The notes: generated from the letters alone by a model not told the origin. A stretch of DNA of 64,000 bases from an uncultured bacterium (GCA_947381965.1 CANCXX010000001.1:84789-148788), one strand, 5' to 3'. Counted from the first letter of the stretch, positions 8,501-16,630 are shown. Made by a program: numbers and translations.

Positions 8501-9051
8501 TATACAGTAAGAATTTCCTTAGACTTCTCTTCCATCAGCTTGTCAATATCCTTAATATACTTGTCAGTAAGCTTCTGTAAATTGTCGGTAAGTTCCTTAA
8601 TCTCATCCTCGGAAACCTCTGCCTTTGCCAGTTTCTTAAAGGCATCATTTCCATCCCTTCTGATATTGCGGACTGCCACTTTGCCTTCCTCCGCTTTTTT
8701 CTTTACATCCTTTACCAAATCTTTTCTGCGTTCTTCAGTAAGCTCTGGAAATACAAGTCTAATAACAGCTCCGTCATTTGAAGGTGTAATTCCAATATCA
8801 GATGCAAGAATCGCTTTTTCAATATCTTTTATTAAGGATTTCTCCCAAGGCGCAATCTGGATCATCCTCGCTTCAGGAATGGTGATATTACCTACCTGCT
8901 GAATAGGTGTTGGTGTTCCATAATAGTTTACCTTCAATTTATCCAGCACATGGGGATTTGCACGCCCTGCACGGATTCCCAGATAATCCCCTTCCAGATG
9001 CTCCAGTGTTTTTTTCATCTTTTCTTCATAAATCTTTATTCTTTCATCCAT
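8500..9051 (-). CDS. frr: Ribosome recycling factor
   Basis: RRF splits the post-termination ribosome together with EF-G. The 183-residue product begins MDERIKIYEEKMKKTLEHLEGD and contains the conserved IRAGRANPHVLDKLKVNYYG, TPIQQVGNI and the C-terminal RRDGNDAFKKL segment, all standard for the family. Length is typical (about 185). It directly follows pyrH by 21 bases, the usual gene pair. Confidence 0.98.
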   Translation of the reverse strand: MDERIKIYEEKMKKTLEHLEGDYLGIRAGRANPHVLDKLKVNYYGTPTPIQQVGNITIPEARMIQIAPWEKSLIKDIEKAILASDIGITPSNDGAVIRLVFPELTEERRKDLVKDVKKKAEEGKVAVRNIRRDGNDAFKKLAKAEVSEDEIKELTDNLQKLTDKYIKDIDKLMEEKSKEILTV

Positions 9052-9072
9052 CCTGCTTATCCTCCGCCAAAC

Positions 9073-9768
9073 TTAAACCGTCACCTTTGTTCCGGTAAAT
9101 TTCCCTTTTACCGCATTTACTATACTCTCTTCCTCGTTCAGGCCAAATACCCACATAGGCATCCGGTTATCCCTCGCCAGTATAGATGCTGTCATATCCA
9201 CTACCTGCAAATTTCCTGCAATCACATCATCAATACTGATTACATCATATTTTTTTGCATCAGGATTGACCGCTGGATCACTGTCATACACTCCATCAAT
9301 AGATTTTGCCAGCAAAATAACTTCCGCTTCAACCTCAACAGCCCGAAGCACTACCCCTGTATCCGTAGAAAAATAAGGGTGCCCTGTTCCTCCTGCAAAG
9401 AAAACCACCATTCCCTTTTCAAAATATTTATTTGCCCTGTCTTTCGAAAAAAGTTTGGTGAAAGAACCGCATTCGAAAGGCGTCAGTACAGCGGTTTTCA
9501 TTCCCACACTCCGGAAAATCTCTGACACATATATACAGTTCATCACAGTTGCAAGCATACCAATCTGATCTGCCTTGGTTCTGTCAATATTTTCACTGGT
9601 TCTGCCTCTCCAGAAGTTCCCGCCTCCGGTAACAATTCCTACCTGGATCCCGTCATCTGTAAGCCGCTTAACCTGAAGCGCTACTTTCCGCACTGTATCC
9701 TCATCAAATCCTGTCTTTTTATCGCCTGCCAAAGCCTCACCGCTAAGCTTCAATAAAATTCTTTGCAT
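9073..9768 (-). CDS. pyrH: UMP kinase
   Basis: Bacterial UMP kinase of the amino-acid-kinase fold, phosphorylating UMP to UDP. The 231-residue protein starts MQRILLKLSGEALAG, with the phosphate-binding GGGNFWRG and the segments GTGHPYFSTDTGVVLRA and DGVYDSDPAVNPDAKKYD. The start ATG 9768 is preceded by GAGGAAAGAAT. In the usual cluster pyrH follows tsf directly; here mntP (opposite strand), a deacetylase and a bactofilin separate them. Confidence 0.98.
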   Translation of the reverse strand: MQRILLKLSGEALAGDKKTGFDEDTVRKVALQVKRLTDDGIQVGIVTGGGNFWRGRTSENIDRTKADQIGMLATVMNCIYVSEIFRSVGMKTAVLTPFECGSFTKLFSKDRANKYFEKGMVVFFAGGTGHPYFSTDTGVVLRAVEVEAEVILLAKSIDGVYDSDPAVNPDAKKYDVISIDDVIAGNLQVVDMTASILARDNRMPMWVFGLNEEESIVNAVKGKFTGTKVTV

Positions 9769-9783
9769 ATTCTTTCCTCACCA

Positions 9784-10560
9784 TTATATCTTTTTTAAGT
9801 CTTCAAAGAAGGCAGTGGGATTTACCTCCGCATAGCATTGGGATACTACGCCTTCAATAGCCGCACCATTATTAATCTGCACAGATTTTGATTTAATATC
9901 TCCCATCACAATTGCAGAAGAATCAAGGATTACTGGTCCTTTCACATCAATGTCGCCTTTAATTGCACCTGCTATCACAGCGCTGTTTGCATATATATTA
10001 CCTACAATCACTGTGCTTGTTCCTATTTTTATAGTTCCCTGGCTTCTGAGTTCTCCTGAAATCTTTGCTCCTTCCGCATATATTTCTGCCGCCTGTGAGT
10101 TGCCTTGTATGGTACCTGTAATGTTAAGCTTTCCAAGGGTTTCTACATTTCCAACAATGCTTCCCCTCACTTCCAGTCCACCCTCTGTGGCAATATTTCC
10201 ATTTATCAAGGTAGTTTCTGTTAAAATAGCTACCTCATCCACAGATTTCCGGGCCTGTTGGGGCTGTGTATCCTCACGTTTTTCCTCTGCCTTTGGTTTT
10301 GCTGCATGCTCCGTATGGGGTGCGTGTGCCGCCTGAGGTGGATTATTTTTATGAACAGGCTCTGGTGCAACGTCATGCTTTTGTACATCTTCCACCTGAT
10401 CAAGCATCTGACTTAAATCTGCGCTATACATATCTACTGCCTGTGCATTATCCTGTCTTCCCCGCATAGTTTCCAAACTCATATCATCCATATTCTCTTC
10501 CGGCATAAGCTCATTAACCGCCTGTGATAAATCATCCTTTAAATCTGAGAAAAATCCCAT
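9784..10560 (-). CDS. Bactofilin-family polymer-forming protein
   Basis: 258 residues. The N-terminal half (1-105) is hydrophilic and low-complexity, with Gln, Ala, Pro, His and Lys-rich stretches. Residues of about 110-245 form the bactofilin (DUF583) right-handed beta-helix repeat, seen as regularly spaced INGNIATEGGLEVRGSIVGNV and related steps. Bactofilins assemble into membrane-associated filaments that scaffold cell-wall enzymes or polar structures. The gene lies 35 bases after the polysaccharide deacetylase stop and 16 bases before pyrH, so all three are probably cotranscribed. Pairing with a membrane cell-wall hydrolase-like gene fits a scaffold role, but that is inference. Confidence 0.88.
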   Translation of the reverse strand: MGFFSDLKDDLSQAVNELMPEENMDDMSLETMRGRQDNAQAVDMYSADLSQMLDQVEDVQKHDVAPEPVHKNNPPQAAHAPHTEHAAKPKAEEKREDTQPQQARKSVDEVAILTETTLINGNIATEGGLEVRGSIVGNVETLGKLNITGTIQGNSQAAEIYAEGAKISGELRSQGTIKIGTSTVIVGNIYANSAVIAGAIKGDIDVKGPVILDSSAIVMGDIKSKSVQINNGAAIEGVVSQCYAEVNPTAFFEDLKKI

Positions 10561-10594
10561 TTTTAAAAACCTCCATTCATTTTATAAAATTTTC

Positions 10595-11512
10595 CTAATC
10601 TGCCTTCATATGCTGTACAGGTACAGTTTCATCTGTAATCGGCAAAAACTCGGCATCTCCTCTGTCCTTCACCTTTTCTATAATTTCGGATAAAGCTTCT
10701 ACTGTCGAATCTTTTTCAGACGCATCGTGCATTAGTATCATACATGTATTCATACTGTCCATGCTGCCCATACAGTTTTCCACAATAGTCTCTGTACTAA
10801 GCCTGCCGCTTGCTGCATCTCCTGACGAAATATTCCAGTCAAAATAAGTAATTCCTTTTTCATCCAGATAATTAATTAACTCCTGCATGTCCACCTTACT
10901 TACCAGATTGGAGCTTCCTCCAGGAAACCGGTAAAACCTTGGCCAAATGCCTGTTATCTGATAAAGATATTCCTGCAGCTTCTCCATATCTTCTACAAAG
11001 CTTTCCCTTGATTCATATATTTCCTCATATTTGTGACTGTAAGAATGCATTGCCAGAGTGTGTCCCTCCTCCACAATTCTCTGATAAGCTCTGACAGAAT
11101 GTTCATCAGTTTTTCCTACTACAAAAAAGGTGGCTTTTACGTTATATTCTTTTAATATATCTAGTATTCTGTCTGTATTGCGGCTTGGGCCATCGTCAAA
11201 TGTCAGATAAACCTGTTTTTGATAATTTCCAATATCCTCCTTTGCCCCCTCTTCTAAAAGCTGCTCTTTCTGCGACATGTTCCTTGGAGATTCTTCAACA
11301 GTTGCAGTGGTATATACACCAGTCACTTCTTCTTCCTGCATAATGGCAGCTATTCTCTCTTCAAGTTCTCTGACCTTTCCCTGCAGCTGAAAAACCCGGA
11401 TTCCTAATACAATACTTGTTATTACCGGAATAACAACAGCTGCCACAATCACGCCCAAAATTAATTTTTTTAGCCGCCGGATACGTTTCCTCCGGTCATT
11501 TGTCCCCTCCAT
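10595..11512 (-). CDS. Membrane-anchored polysaccharide deacetylase (NodB/CE4)
   Basis: From ATG 11512 (AAGGAG ten bases upstream) the protein has 305 residues: a basic N-terminus, one membrane segment at about 16-38, a short coiled coil with REL/EERIAAIMQ, then a CE4 deacetylase domain. Catalytic motif 1 is TFDDGPS (104-110), motif 2 is HSYSH (156-160), motif 3 is RFPGGSSN, and motif 4 is DWNISSGDA. The domain faces outside and would remove acetyl groups from peptidoglycan or another surface glycan. The longer frame to 11557 begins with TTG and has no ribosome-binding site. It is the first gene of a three-gene run with bactofilin and pyrH. Confidence 0.92.
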   Translation of the reverse strand: MEGTNDRRKRIRRLKKLILGVIVAAVVIPVITSIVLGIRVFQLQGKVRELEERIAAIMQEEEVTGVYTTATVEESPRNMSQKEQLLEEGAKEDIGNYQKQVYLTFDDGPSRNTDRILDILKEYNVKATFFVVGKTDEHSVRAYQRIVEEGHTLAMHSYSHKYEEIYESRESFVEDMEKLQEYLYQITGIWPRFYRFPGGSSNLVSKVDMQELINYLDEKGITYFDWNISSGDAASGRLSTETIVENCMGSMDSMNTCMILMHDASEKDSTVEALSEIIEKVKDRGDAEFLPITDETVPVQHMKAD

Positions 11513-11553
11513 GAACTTTTTACTCCTTGTAAACGCTTTGCATATATTGTAAC

Positions 11554-11581
11554 ACAATATGCTTTTCTATGAAAGGGTCAA
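11554..11581 (-). promoter_or_regulatory. Possible promoter for deacetylase-bactofilin-pyrH
   Basis: On the minus strand TTGACC (11576-11581) is followed after 16 bases by TATTGT (11554-11559). The -10 match is four of six, and a nearby TTACAAT is an alternative -10. It lies about 40 bases before the deacetylase start, back to back with the mntP promoter. Confidence 0.35.
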
Positions 11582-11631
11582 ATCACAAAACCCATATATT
11601 TTTAATTTTTTCCTTATTTACTTACATACTA

Positions 11632-11660
11632 TTGACTTTTTCTGCCAATTATATTATATT
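11632..11660 (+). promoter_or_regulatory. Sigma-A-type promoter of mntP
   Basis: TTGACT (11632-11637), a 17-base spacer and TATATT (11655-11660) give a near-consensus housekeeping promoter. Transcription would begin around 11667, just before the riboswitch P1 stem. Confidence 0.8.
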
Positions 11661-11668
11661 TAAATCTC

Positions 11669-11752
11669 CGTGAGGGAGTAGTTTGCGCCGGAGCGTGATA
11701 AGTCAACATACTGATTTTTTAATCTGGCTTATCTTAAATAACGAGACTCATG
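11669..11752 (+). promoter_or_regulatory. Manganese riboswitch (yybP-ykoY class)
   Basis: The conserved class signatures are present in order: GGGAGTAG (11674-11681), GTCAACATACTG (11702-11713) and ACGAGACTCATG (11741-11752). A P1 stem CGTGAG (11669-11674) with CTCATG (11747-11752) closes the junction, and GATAAG (11697-11702) with CTTATC (11728-11733) forms a long arm. This RNA family binds Mn2+ and commonly controls mntP-type exporters, as here. A terminator hairpin downstream (11784-11809) suggests control of transcription elongation, probably switched on by manganese. Confidence 0.9.
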
Positions 11753-11783
11753 TATGGTATTATACTGTACTTGAGAATTATAG

Positions 11784-11809
11784 CAGGTACAGTCATGTAT
11801 CTGTTTTTT
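11784..11809 (+). terminator. Riboswitch-controlled terminator upstream of mntP
   Basis: CAGGTACA-GTCA-TGTATCTG forms an eight-pair stem with a four-base loop, followed by TTTTTT. ACTGTAC (11764-11770) can instead pair with GTACAGT (11787-11793), which destroys the terminator stem and would act as an antiterminator. The following 80 bases up to the mntP ribosome-binding site AAAGGA show nothing else clear. Confidence 0.7.
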
Positions 11810-11891
11810 ATTGTGCACAAGATTTTTCTGTCTGTGCCTGTCAGAAACACATGTAACTTTATAAAATAGTTTTCTACGAAAGGAAAAAATA

Positions 11892-12464
11892 ATGAGTACA
11901 TTTGAACTTTTTTTGATTGCAGCCGGACTTTCCATGGACGCTTTTGCCGTATCCGTATGTAAAGGGTTATCCACCAAAAAAATATCTGCAAAGCATGTCT
12001 TTATTGTAGGAATATGGTTTGGCGGTTTCCAGGCATTCATGCCTGCCACAGGCTATTTTCTGGGTTCTGCTTTTGAAAAATATATCAATGCCTTTGACCA
12101 CTGGATTGCTTTTGTATTGCTTGGACTAATCGGCGGAAGCATGATACACGAGGCAACTGAAAAAAAGGATACGCCTGCATCAGATAGTTCCTTCTGTGCC
12201 AAAACCATGTTTCCCCTAGCTATTGCTACCAGTATAGATGCACTTGCTGTTGGAATTACCTTTGCACTGCTTCCGGATGTAAACATTATTGCTGCTATTT
12301 TGCTTATAGGCTTAGTAACTTTTATTTTCTCCGGCATAGGACTTAAGGCAGGCAGCTTATTCGGAACAAAATACAAGTCAAAAGCTGAACTTGCCGGGGG
12401 GATTATTTTGGTATTAATCGGATGTAAAATTTTACTTGAACATCTCAATATTATCCATTTTTAA
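11892..12464 (+). CDS. mntP: Manganese exporter MntP
   Basis: A 190-residue, six-helix membrane protein of the MntP (DUF204) family, which pumps Mn2+ out of the cell. Conserved charged positions inside membrane helices are visible in [14 protein letters not shown] near the N-terminus and [17 protein letters not shown] in the second half. The start ATG 11892 has AAAGGA seven bases upstream. It is the only plus-strand gene in the window, sits between tsf and the deacetylase genes, and has its own promoter, riboswitch and terminator, so it is a self-contained regulated unit inside the ribosomal/UMP kinase cluster. Confidence 0.96.
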   Translation: MSTFELFLIAAGLSMDAFAVSVCKGLSTKKISAKHVFIVGIWFGGFQAFMPATGYFLGSAFEKYINAFDHWIAFVLLGLIGGSMIHEATEKKDTPASDSSFCAKTMFPLAIATSIDALAVGITFALLPDVNIIAAILLIGLVTFIFSGIGLKAGSLFGTKYKSKAELAGGIILVLIGCKILLEHLNIIHF

Positions 12465-12475
12465 ATATGCTGTTT

Positions 12476-12518
12476 CTGTAAAAACCCGGAGAAATCGTAT
12501 TTCTCCGGGTTTTTACAG
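12476..12518. terminator. Bidirectional terminator between mntP and tsf
   Basis: A near-perfect palindrome: AAAAACCCGGAGAAA (12480-12494) pairs with TTTCTCCGGGTTTTT (12500-12514), extended outwards by CTGT/ACAG. It has T-runs on both strands and lies between the convergent ends of mntP and tsf. Confidence 0.9.
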
Positions 12519-12525
12519 ATTATAA

Positions 12526-13464
12526 TTAAATTCCTGCCTGAGCTGCAACCTCTGCTGCAAAATCGTCTACCTTTTTTTCAATTCCTTCACCAGTCTCAAA
12601 ACGTACAAAACTCTTTATAGATAGCTTTGCATTATTTTCCTTTGCGACCTGTGCAACATACTGCGCTACTGTCTGCTTACCATCTTCTGCCTTAACATAT
12701 GCCTGCTCTAACAAACATACTTCCTTTAACTCCTTATTCAGACGTCCAACTACTGCACCCTCTATTACCTTTTCAGGTTTCCCTGCCATTTTGGGATCAT
12801 TGGCAATCTGGGCCATCAGAATTTCTTTCTCATGGGCCTTATATTCCTCAGAAACATCTGTTGTTGATACATACTTGGGAGAAAGAGCCGCAACCTGCAT
12901 AGCAAGATTTGTCATAGCTTCTTTTACTGCATCGTTAACAACATCAGTATCCGCTTCAACAATAACGCCAATCCTGCCCCCTCCATGCACATAAGATACC
13001 ACGCATCCATTTTCTGCTGTGATCTTTTCAAATCTTCTGATATTCAGGTTCTCACCAATTTTAGCAATTTTTTCTACCAGTGCATCTTTTACCGTCTTGG
13101 AAGTATCTACATTCCATGCTTCTGCCATGAAAGCGTCCATATCAGCTGCATCTGAGTCAACTGCCTGCTTTGCAACCGCCTCAACAAAAGTCTGGAATTC
13201 TTCGTTTTTAGCTACAAAGTCAGTTTCAGAATTTACTTCCACCACAGCTGCTACTTTATCGTCCTTAAGCGCTACTCTGCAAAGACCCTCGGCTGCAATT
13301 CTGCCTGCTTTCTTTTCTGCCTTAGCCTGTCCATTCTTTCTAAGGAATTCTACGGCTGCTTCCATATCACCATCGGTTTCGCCAAGCGCCTTCTTGCAGT
13401 CCATCATGCCTGCACCGGTCAGTTCCCTTAATTCCTTTACCATAGTTGCTGTTATATTAGCCAT
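12526..13464 (-). CDS. tsf: Elongation factor Ts
   Basis: EF-Ts recycles EF-Tu from its GDP form. The protein begins MANITATMVKELRELTGAGM and contains the diagnostic TGAGMMDCKKAL and SETDFVAKNEEF. From ATG 13464, preceded by AGGAGG, it has 312 residues, normal for Firmicutes. The frame extends upstream into the rpsB end but without support. It follows rpsB by 19 bases and ends at the bidirectional terminator, so rpsB-tsf forms its own transcription unit, detached from pyrH. Confidence 0.98.
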   Translation of the reverse strand: MANITATMVKELRELTGAGMMDCKKALGETDGDMEAAVEFLRKNGQAKAEKKAGRIAAEGLCRVALKDDKVAAVVEVNSETDFVAKNEEFQTFVEAVAKQAVDSDAADMDAFMAEAWNVDTSKTVKDALVEKIAKIGENLNIRRFEKITAENGCVVSYVHGGGRIGVIVEADTDVVNDAVKEAMTNLAMQVAALSPKYVSTTDVSEEYKAHEKEILMAQIANDPKMAGKPEKVIEGAVVGRLNKELKEVCLLEQAYVKAEDGKQTVAQYVAQVAKENNAKLSIKSFVRFETGEGIEKKVDDFAAEVAAQAGI

Positions 13465-13483
13465 TTTCTTAAATCCTCCTAAA

Positions 13484-14254
13484 TTATTCAGCCTCTGCTG
13501 CCGCAATTTCCTCTATATCTTCTGGCTCAGAAACTTCTGCTGCAGCTTCCATTTCAGCTTCCACATTCTCTTCTCCCTGATTTGCTTCAATCACCGCATC
13601 AGCCATTTTAGCAACAATCAGTTTCACTGCTCTGATTGCATCATCGTTTCCTGGAATAATAAAGTCAAGTTCTTCCGGGTCACAGTTTGTATCGCCAATA
13701 CCAATAAGGGTAATTCCAAGGGCATGTGCCTCCTGAACACAGATTCTTTCTTTTTTAGGGTCAACCACAAAAATAGCATCCGGAATCCTTGTCATATTTT
13801 TAATACCGCCAAGGTTCTTCTCAAGTTTTTCCCATTCCTTCTTAATAGCAATAACTTCCTTCTTAGGAAGAACATCAAAAGTACCATCCTCCGCCATTGT
13901 CTCAATTGCCCTTAGTCTGTCAATTCTGCTTCGGATTGTTTTGAAGTTGGTAAGCATTCCACCCAGCCATCTCTCATTTACATAGTACATACCACAGCGT
14001 TCTGCCTCTGTCTTAACCGCATCCTGTGCCTGTTTCTTTGTTCCAACAAAGAGTATTGTTCCTCCCTGTTCTGCAATCTCAAATACTGCCCTGTAAGCTT
14101 CATCCACTTTTCCTACTGATTTCTGCAGGTCAATAATATGAATGCCATTTCTCTCAGTAAAGATATAAGGAGCCATCTTAGGGTTCCATCTTCTTGTCTG
14201 ATGTCCGAAATGCACACCTGCCTCCAGCAACTGTTTCATTGAAATAACGCTCAT
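13484..14254 (-). CDS. rpsB: 30S ribosomal protein S2
   Basis: From ATG 14254 (GGAGG seven bases upstream) the product is 256 residues, starting [20 protein letters not shown] and containing [21 protein letters not shown] and [12 protein letters not shown]. The C-terminus has an acidic tail rich in Glu and Ala (from about residue 230), common in S2 of this group. The longer upstream frame to 14335 lies in the leader and is not supported. Transcription probably starts near 14415 from a promoter overlapping the flagellar operon terminator, leaving a leader of about 160 bases. A ribosomal-protein autoregulatory fold there is possible but I could not define one. Confidence 0.98.
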   Translation of the reverse strand: MSVISMKQLLEAGVHFGHQTRRWNPKMAPYIFTERNGIHIIDLQKSVGKVDEAYRAVFEIAEQGGTILFVGTKKQAQDAVKTEAERCGMYYVNERWLGGMLTNFKTIRSRIDRLRAIETMAEDGTFDVLPKKEVIAIKKEWEKLEKNLGGIKNMTRIPDAIFVVDPKKERICVQEAHALGITLIGIGDTNCDPEELDFIIPGNDDAIRAVKLIVAKMADAVIEANQGEENVEAEMEAAAEVSEPEDIEEIAAAEAE

Positions 14255-14421
14255 TTTTCTACCTCCATTTGGTTTTTCCTCCGTATATTTTCTGCTCTTC
14301 TGCTGACTCTGCATATCTCTATCACTTCTATACATAATTAATACATATATGGTAATATTCTTTGTTCCGGCAAAGCACCAACAGTCGATAAATACACGTG
14401 TTTTATAGCAATAACGGGAAA

Positions 14422-14450
14422 ATTATAGCATAAAAAAATCCCTTATGCAA
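14422..14450 (-). promoter_or_regulatory. rpsB promoter embedded in the upstream terminator
   Basis: On the minus strand TTGCAT (14445-14450), 17 bases and TATAAT (14422-14427) make a strong sigma-A promoter. The -35 box coincides with the loop of the terminator hairpin at 14434-14459, so one short sequence ends the flagellar transcript and starts rpsB. Confidence 0.8.
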
Positions 14451-14459
14451 GGGATTTTT
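14434..14459 (-). terminator. Terminator of the fla/che operon
   Basis: AAAAATCCCTT and AAGGGATTTTT form an 11-pair stem with a four-base loop, continuing into a T-run on the minus strand, nine bases after the last gene of the operon. The symmetric A/T flanks would also allow it to work in the other direction. Confidence 0.85.
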
Positions 14460-14467
14460 AATAATTA

Positions 14468-15106
14468 CTATTCCATTCTGGCCAGTATTCTGGCAATTTC
14501 TTCTGGCCCTGCTCCTATCGGCACCTCAAAGGTTCCCACATTAAGCCGCTTGTCATATCCTTTCTCACATAAATATAAATCATATTCATAAGCGGAAGTC
14601 ACCAGTCCTGCTTCCTCAAGTTTACCACTGATACTGTATGAAGTATCTCCGCTGACAATTTGTATTGTAATTGTATCTTTGCTTCCGACAGTACTTTCTG
14701 CTTCCGGTGTTGCAGAAGGTGTCTGTTTCGGCGTCGCTGTTGGCTCTTCCTCAACCTTGGGAGAAGCTGTAGGCGTTACAGTTGCCGCAGCGCTTGGTGT
14801 TGCCTCCGGTGTTTTTTCAGGCACCATAGTTTCTTCCGGTTTTTCTGTCTGATCCGGCATGGAACTGACATTTTCTGCTTCTGGTCCAGCCGTATTTTCC
14901 TCTGGCTTTTCCTCCCCTTCACTGTCATCGGAAACCAAATCGGCAAGCACTACGTTCTCTTCCGTCATACCAAGCTCCTTCGCCCTTTCTTTTATTTCTT
15001 CATTGCTAAGAGTCTTTTCTTTCCCTCCCACTGAAAATCCTAAAATCAGGGCAGTAACAATTATACCTATGCCAAGACCTCTTAGATAGTATTTTAAGTT
15101 CATCAT
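14468..15106 (-). CDS. Membrane-anchored protein with C-terminal MltG/YceG-like domain
   Basis: 212 residues: a signal-anchor helix at about 10-26, a helical segment LSNEEIKERAKELGM (33-47), a long Pro/Thr/Glu-rich linker (about 60-142), and a C-terminal globular part of about 65 residues. That part (GDTSYSISGKLEEAGLV, YDLYLCEKGYDKRLNVGTFEV, EEIARIL) resembles the N-terminal LysM-like subdomain of the endolytic transglycosylase MltG. The catalytic domain of MltG is absent, so this is not a full transglycosylase and may only bind or present cell wall. It is the last gene of the flagellar operon, 23 bases after the DUF6115 gene. Function is not known. Confidence 0.7.
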   Translation of the reverse strand: MMNLKYYLRGLGIGIIVTALILGFSVGGKEKTLSNEEIKERAKELGMTEENVVLADLVSDDSEGEEKPEENTAGPEAENVSSMPDQTEKPEETMVPEKTPEATPSAAATVTPTASPKVEEEPTATPKQTPSATPEAESTVGSKDTITIQIVSGDTSYSISGKLEEAGLVTSAYEYDLYLCEKGYDKRLNVGTFEVPIGAGPEEIARILARME

Positions 15107-15128
15107 CTCTTACCCACCCCTGGTAATC

Positions 15129-16229
15129 CTAAATTCCTTCAAACAGATCTATGACCAGCTTAACTTCTCCAACTCCTAAAGCAAGTTCTTTGGCAATTGC
15201 CACATTTGACATACCTTTCCTGTGAAGCGCCAGAATTCTTTCATTATTATTTCCTACATTTTCTTCTTCATCATCCATATATTCTTCAGTCACTTCCACA
15301 GGTATTCCCGTATCTTCCACCTCGGCAATCATTTCATTACCTGCATAGCCCTCATCTCCTGACCAGCCTTCTCCAATTGGCTCCTCATAAGTATCGGTCA
15401 GGCCCAGACTGCTCCTTAATTCCGCCATGTCGTCTTCCAATGCCGGCGGATAATTTACCTCTACTACAGGCGCTGTAATAGGTTCAAATTCTACTTCTTG
15501 TTCCTGACTTTCCTGGTCTAAGTAAAATTCTTCTTCCATTTCCTCCACACCAGTTTCCACAACAGAGGAAAGCATTAGTTCTCTGGCTCTAAGCGAAGCT
15601 GACAGCGTTTCGTCCACTGATTCTTTTGCTTCTTTTATTTTTGCCTCTGCTTCTTTTGCAATCTCCTGCGCCTGTGCATATCTGGCCTCGGTTTCCTTTG
15701 CCTTTGCTTCAGCTTCCCTTACTTTTGCTTCCGTCATATTCACCCTGGTTTCTGTCTCAATAACCTTCGCTTCTGTTTCTCTGGCTTTTTCTTCTGTTTC
15801 TTTTGCCACGATTTCAGCATCTTTTACAGCCTGTTTTACTTCACTGGCTGTCCGTGTCACCTCGCTGACAGTCGTTTTGAGATTCTCATGTTTATCATTT
15901 AACATGTCATACAAAAAAACAACTTCCTGATGGCTTTTATTGATTTCCTCAAGTACAGTGTCAGAATATTCATTTACCGCCATCATTTTTTCATTCGTCA
16001 GCCGTTCCATGGAACGTTCTGTTTTTTCCATGGCATAATTTATGGTTTCACCTACAATTTCTTCCACCTGCGCTCTGGCGCCTTCAACCTTTTTTTCAAC
16101 CATTTCTCTGACAAACTCTTCACTTACTTCTGGTGCCAGTACTTCCTCATTTCTTCCCGCAGGAACTAAAAAACTTAAAACAAATACAACAATTCCTAAA
16201 AGAACAAGAACTATTTCTATTATTTCCAT
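15129..16229 (-). CDS. DUF6115-like membrane coiled-coil protein with C-terminal HTH-like segment
   Basis: From ATG 16229 (GGGGG seven bases upstream) there are 366 residues. A membrane helix covers about 3-23. Then comes a very long charged coiled coil (about 40-220) with repeating ETEAKV/KEAEAK heptads, an acidic spacer, and a conserved C-terminal segment ILALHRKGMSNVAIAKELAL followed by GVGEVKLVIDLFEG, which reads like a helix-turn-helix. Such proteins are found after fapA in clostridial flagellar operons (remembered as DUF6115). A helix-turn-helix on a membrane coiled coil suggests a structural or anchoring role rather than an ordinary regulator, but the role is unknown. Confidence 0.72.
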   Translation of the reverse strand: MEIIEIVLVLLGIVVFVLSFLVPAGRNEEVLAPEVSEEFVREMVEKKVEGARAQVEEIVGETINYAMEKTERSMERLTNEKMMAVNEYSDTVLEEINKSHQEVVFLYDMLNDKHENLKTTVSEVTRTASEVKQAVKDAEIVAKETEEKARETEAKVIETETRVNMTEAKVREAEAKAKETEARYAQAQEIAKEAEAKIKEAKESVDETLSASLRARELMLSSVVETGVEEMEEEFYLDQESQEQEVEFEPITAPVVEVNYPPALEDDMAELRSSLGLTDTYEEPIGEGWSGDEGYAGNEMIAEVEDTGIPVEVTEEYMDDEEENVGNNNERILALHRKGMSNVAIAKELALGVGEVKLVIDLFEGI

Positions 16230-16273
16230 GTTCATACCCCCGCATATTGCAGATATTCCCACAATTATGTTTT

Positions 16274-16591
16274 TTAAATTTTCATGTCAAAGCTGTGCTG
16301 TCCCTTTAAGACTACTCTGCCATCACTTTCTTTTTCCTCTTTCCTGCGCTTTCGCCCACCATTACCGGAGTAATTACCATTTCCTTTTTCCTTTGCGTCA
16401 AACCGTTTTCCTTCATTATCCGCATGATCACCCTGACGGACCTGTCGCATCTTTGCCTCTACATTCTGATCAAACTGCTGCTGAAAATTTGCCTGATCTA
16501 CCATCCCCTTATTGTCTTCATTATGTTTAATAGTAGTAAAGTCCTGTGCCCTTGCCACCTGTCCCTGAAGCTCTACCCGGCTGATTGTCAT
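16274..16591 (-). CDS. Small hydrophilic protein of unknown function in the flagellar operon
   Basis: 105 residues, very polar, no membrane segment or signal. It starts MTISRVELQGQVARAQDFTT. The middle is Gln/Asp-rich (NFQQQFDQNVEAKMRQVRQ) and the C-terminal third is Lys/Arg/Gly-rich with KGNGNYSGNGGRKRRKEEKE, probably disordered. The gene lies 39 bases after fapA and before the DUF6115 gene. I do not recognise a family; position suggests a flagellar or envelope accessory role. Codon use and strand agree with the neighbours, so it is probably a real gene. Confidence 0.65.
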   Translation of the reverse strand: MTISRVELQGQVARAQDFTTIKHNEDNKGMVDQANFQQQFDQNVEAKMRQVRQGDHADNEGKRFDAKEKGNGNYSGNGGRKRRKEEKESDGRVVLKGQHSFDMKI

Positions 16592-16630
16592 ATAAATTCA
16601 CATCCTTCCAAATTCCATAATTCCAACATT

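Noticed and set aside
11729-12049. Minus-strand open frame overlapping mntP and its leader
   Set aside because: It is antisense to a clear MntP gene and the riboswitch and shows no family pattern.
14255-14421. Ribosomal-protein S2 autoregulatory leader in front of rpsB
   Set aside because: The leader is long enough, but I could not define a conserved fold by eye, so it is not listed.
15640-15840. Repetitive coding stretch taken as a DNA tandem repeat
   Set aside because: The repetition comes from coiled-coil heptads (KEAEAK/ETEAKV) of the DUF6115-like protein.
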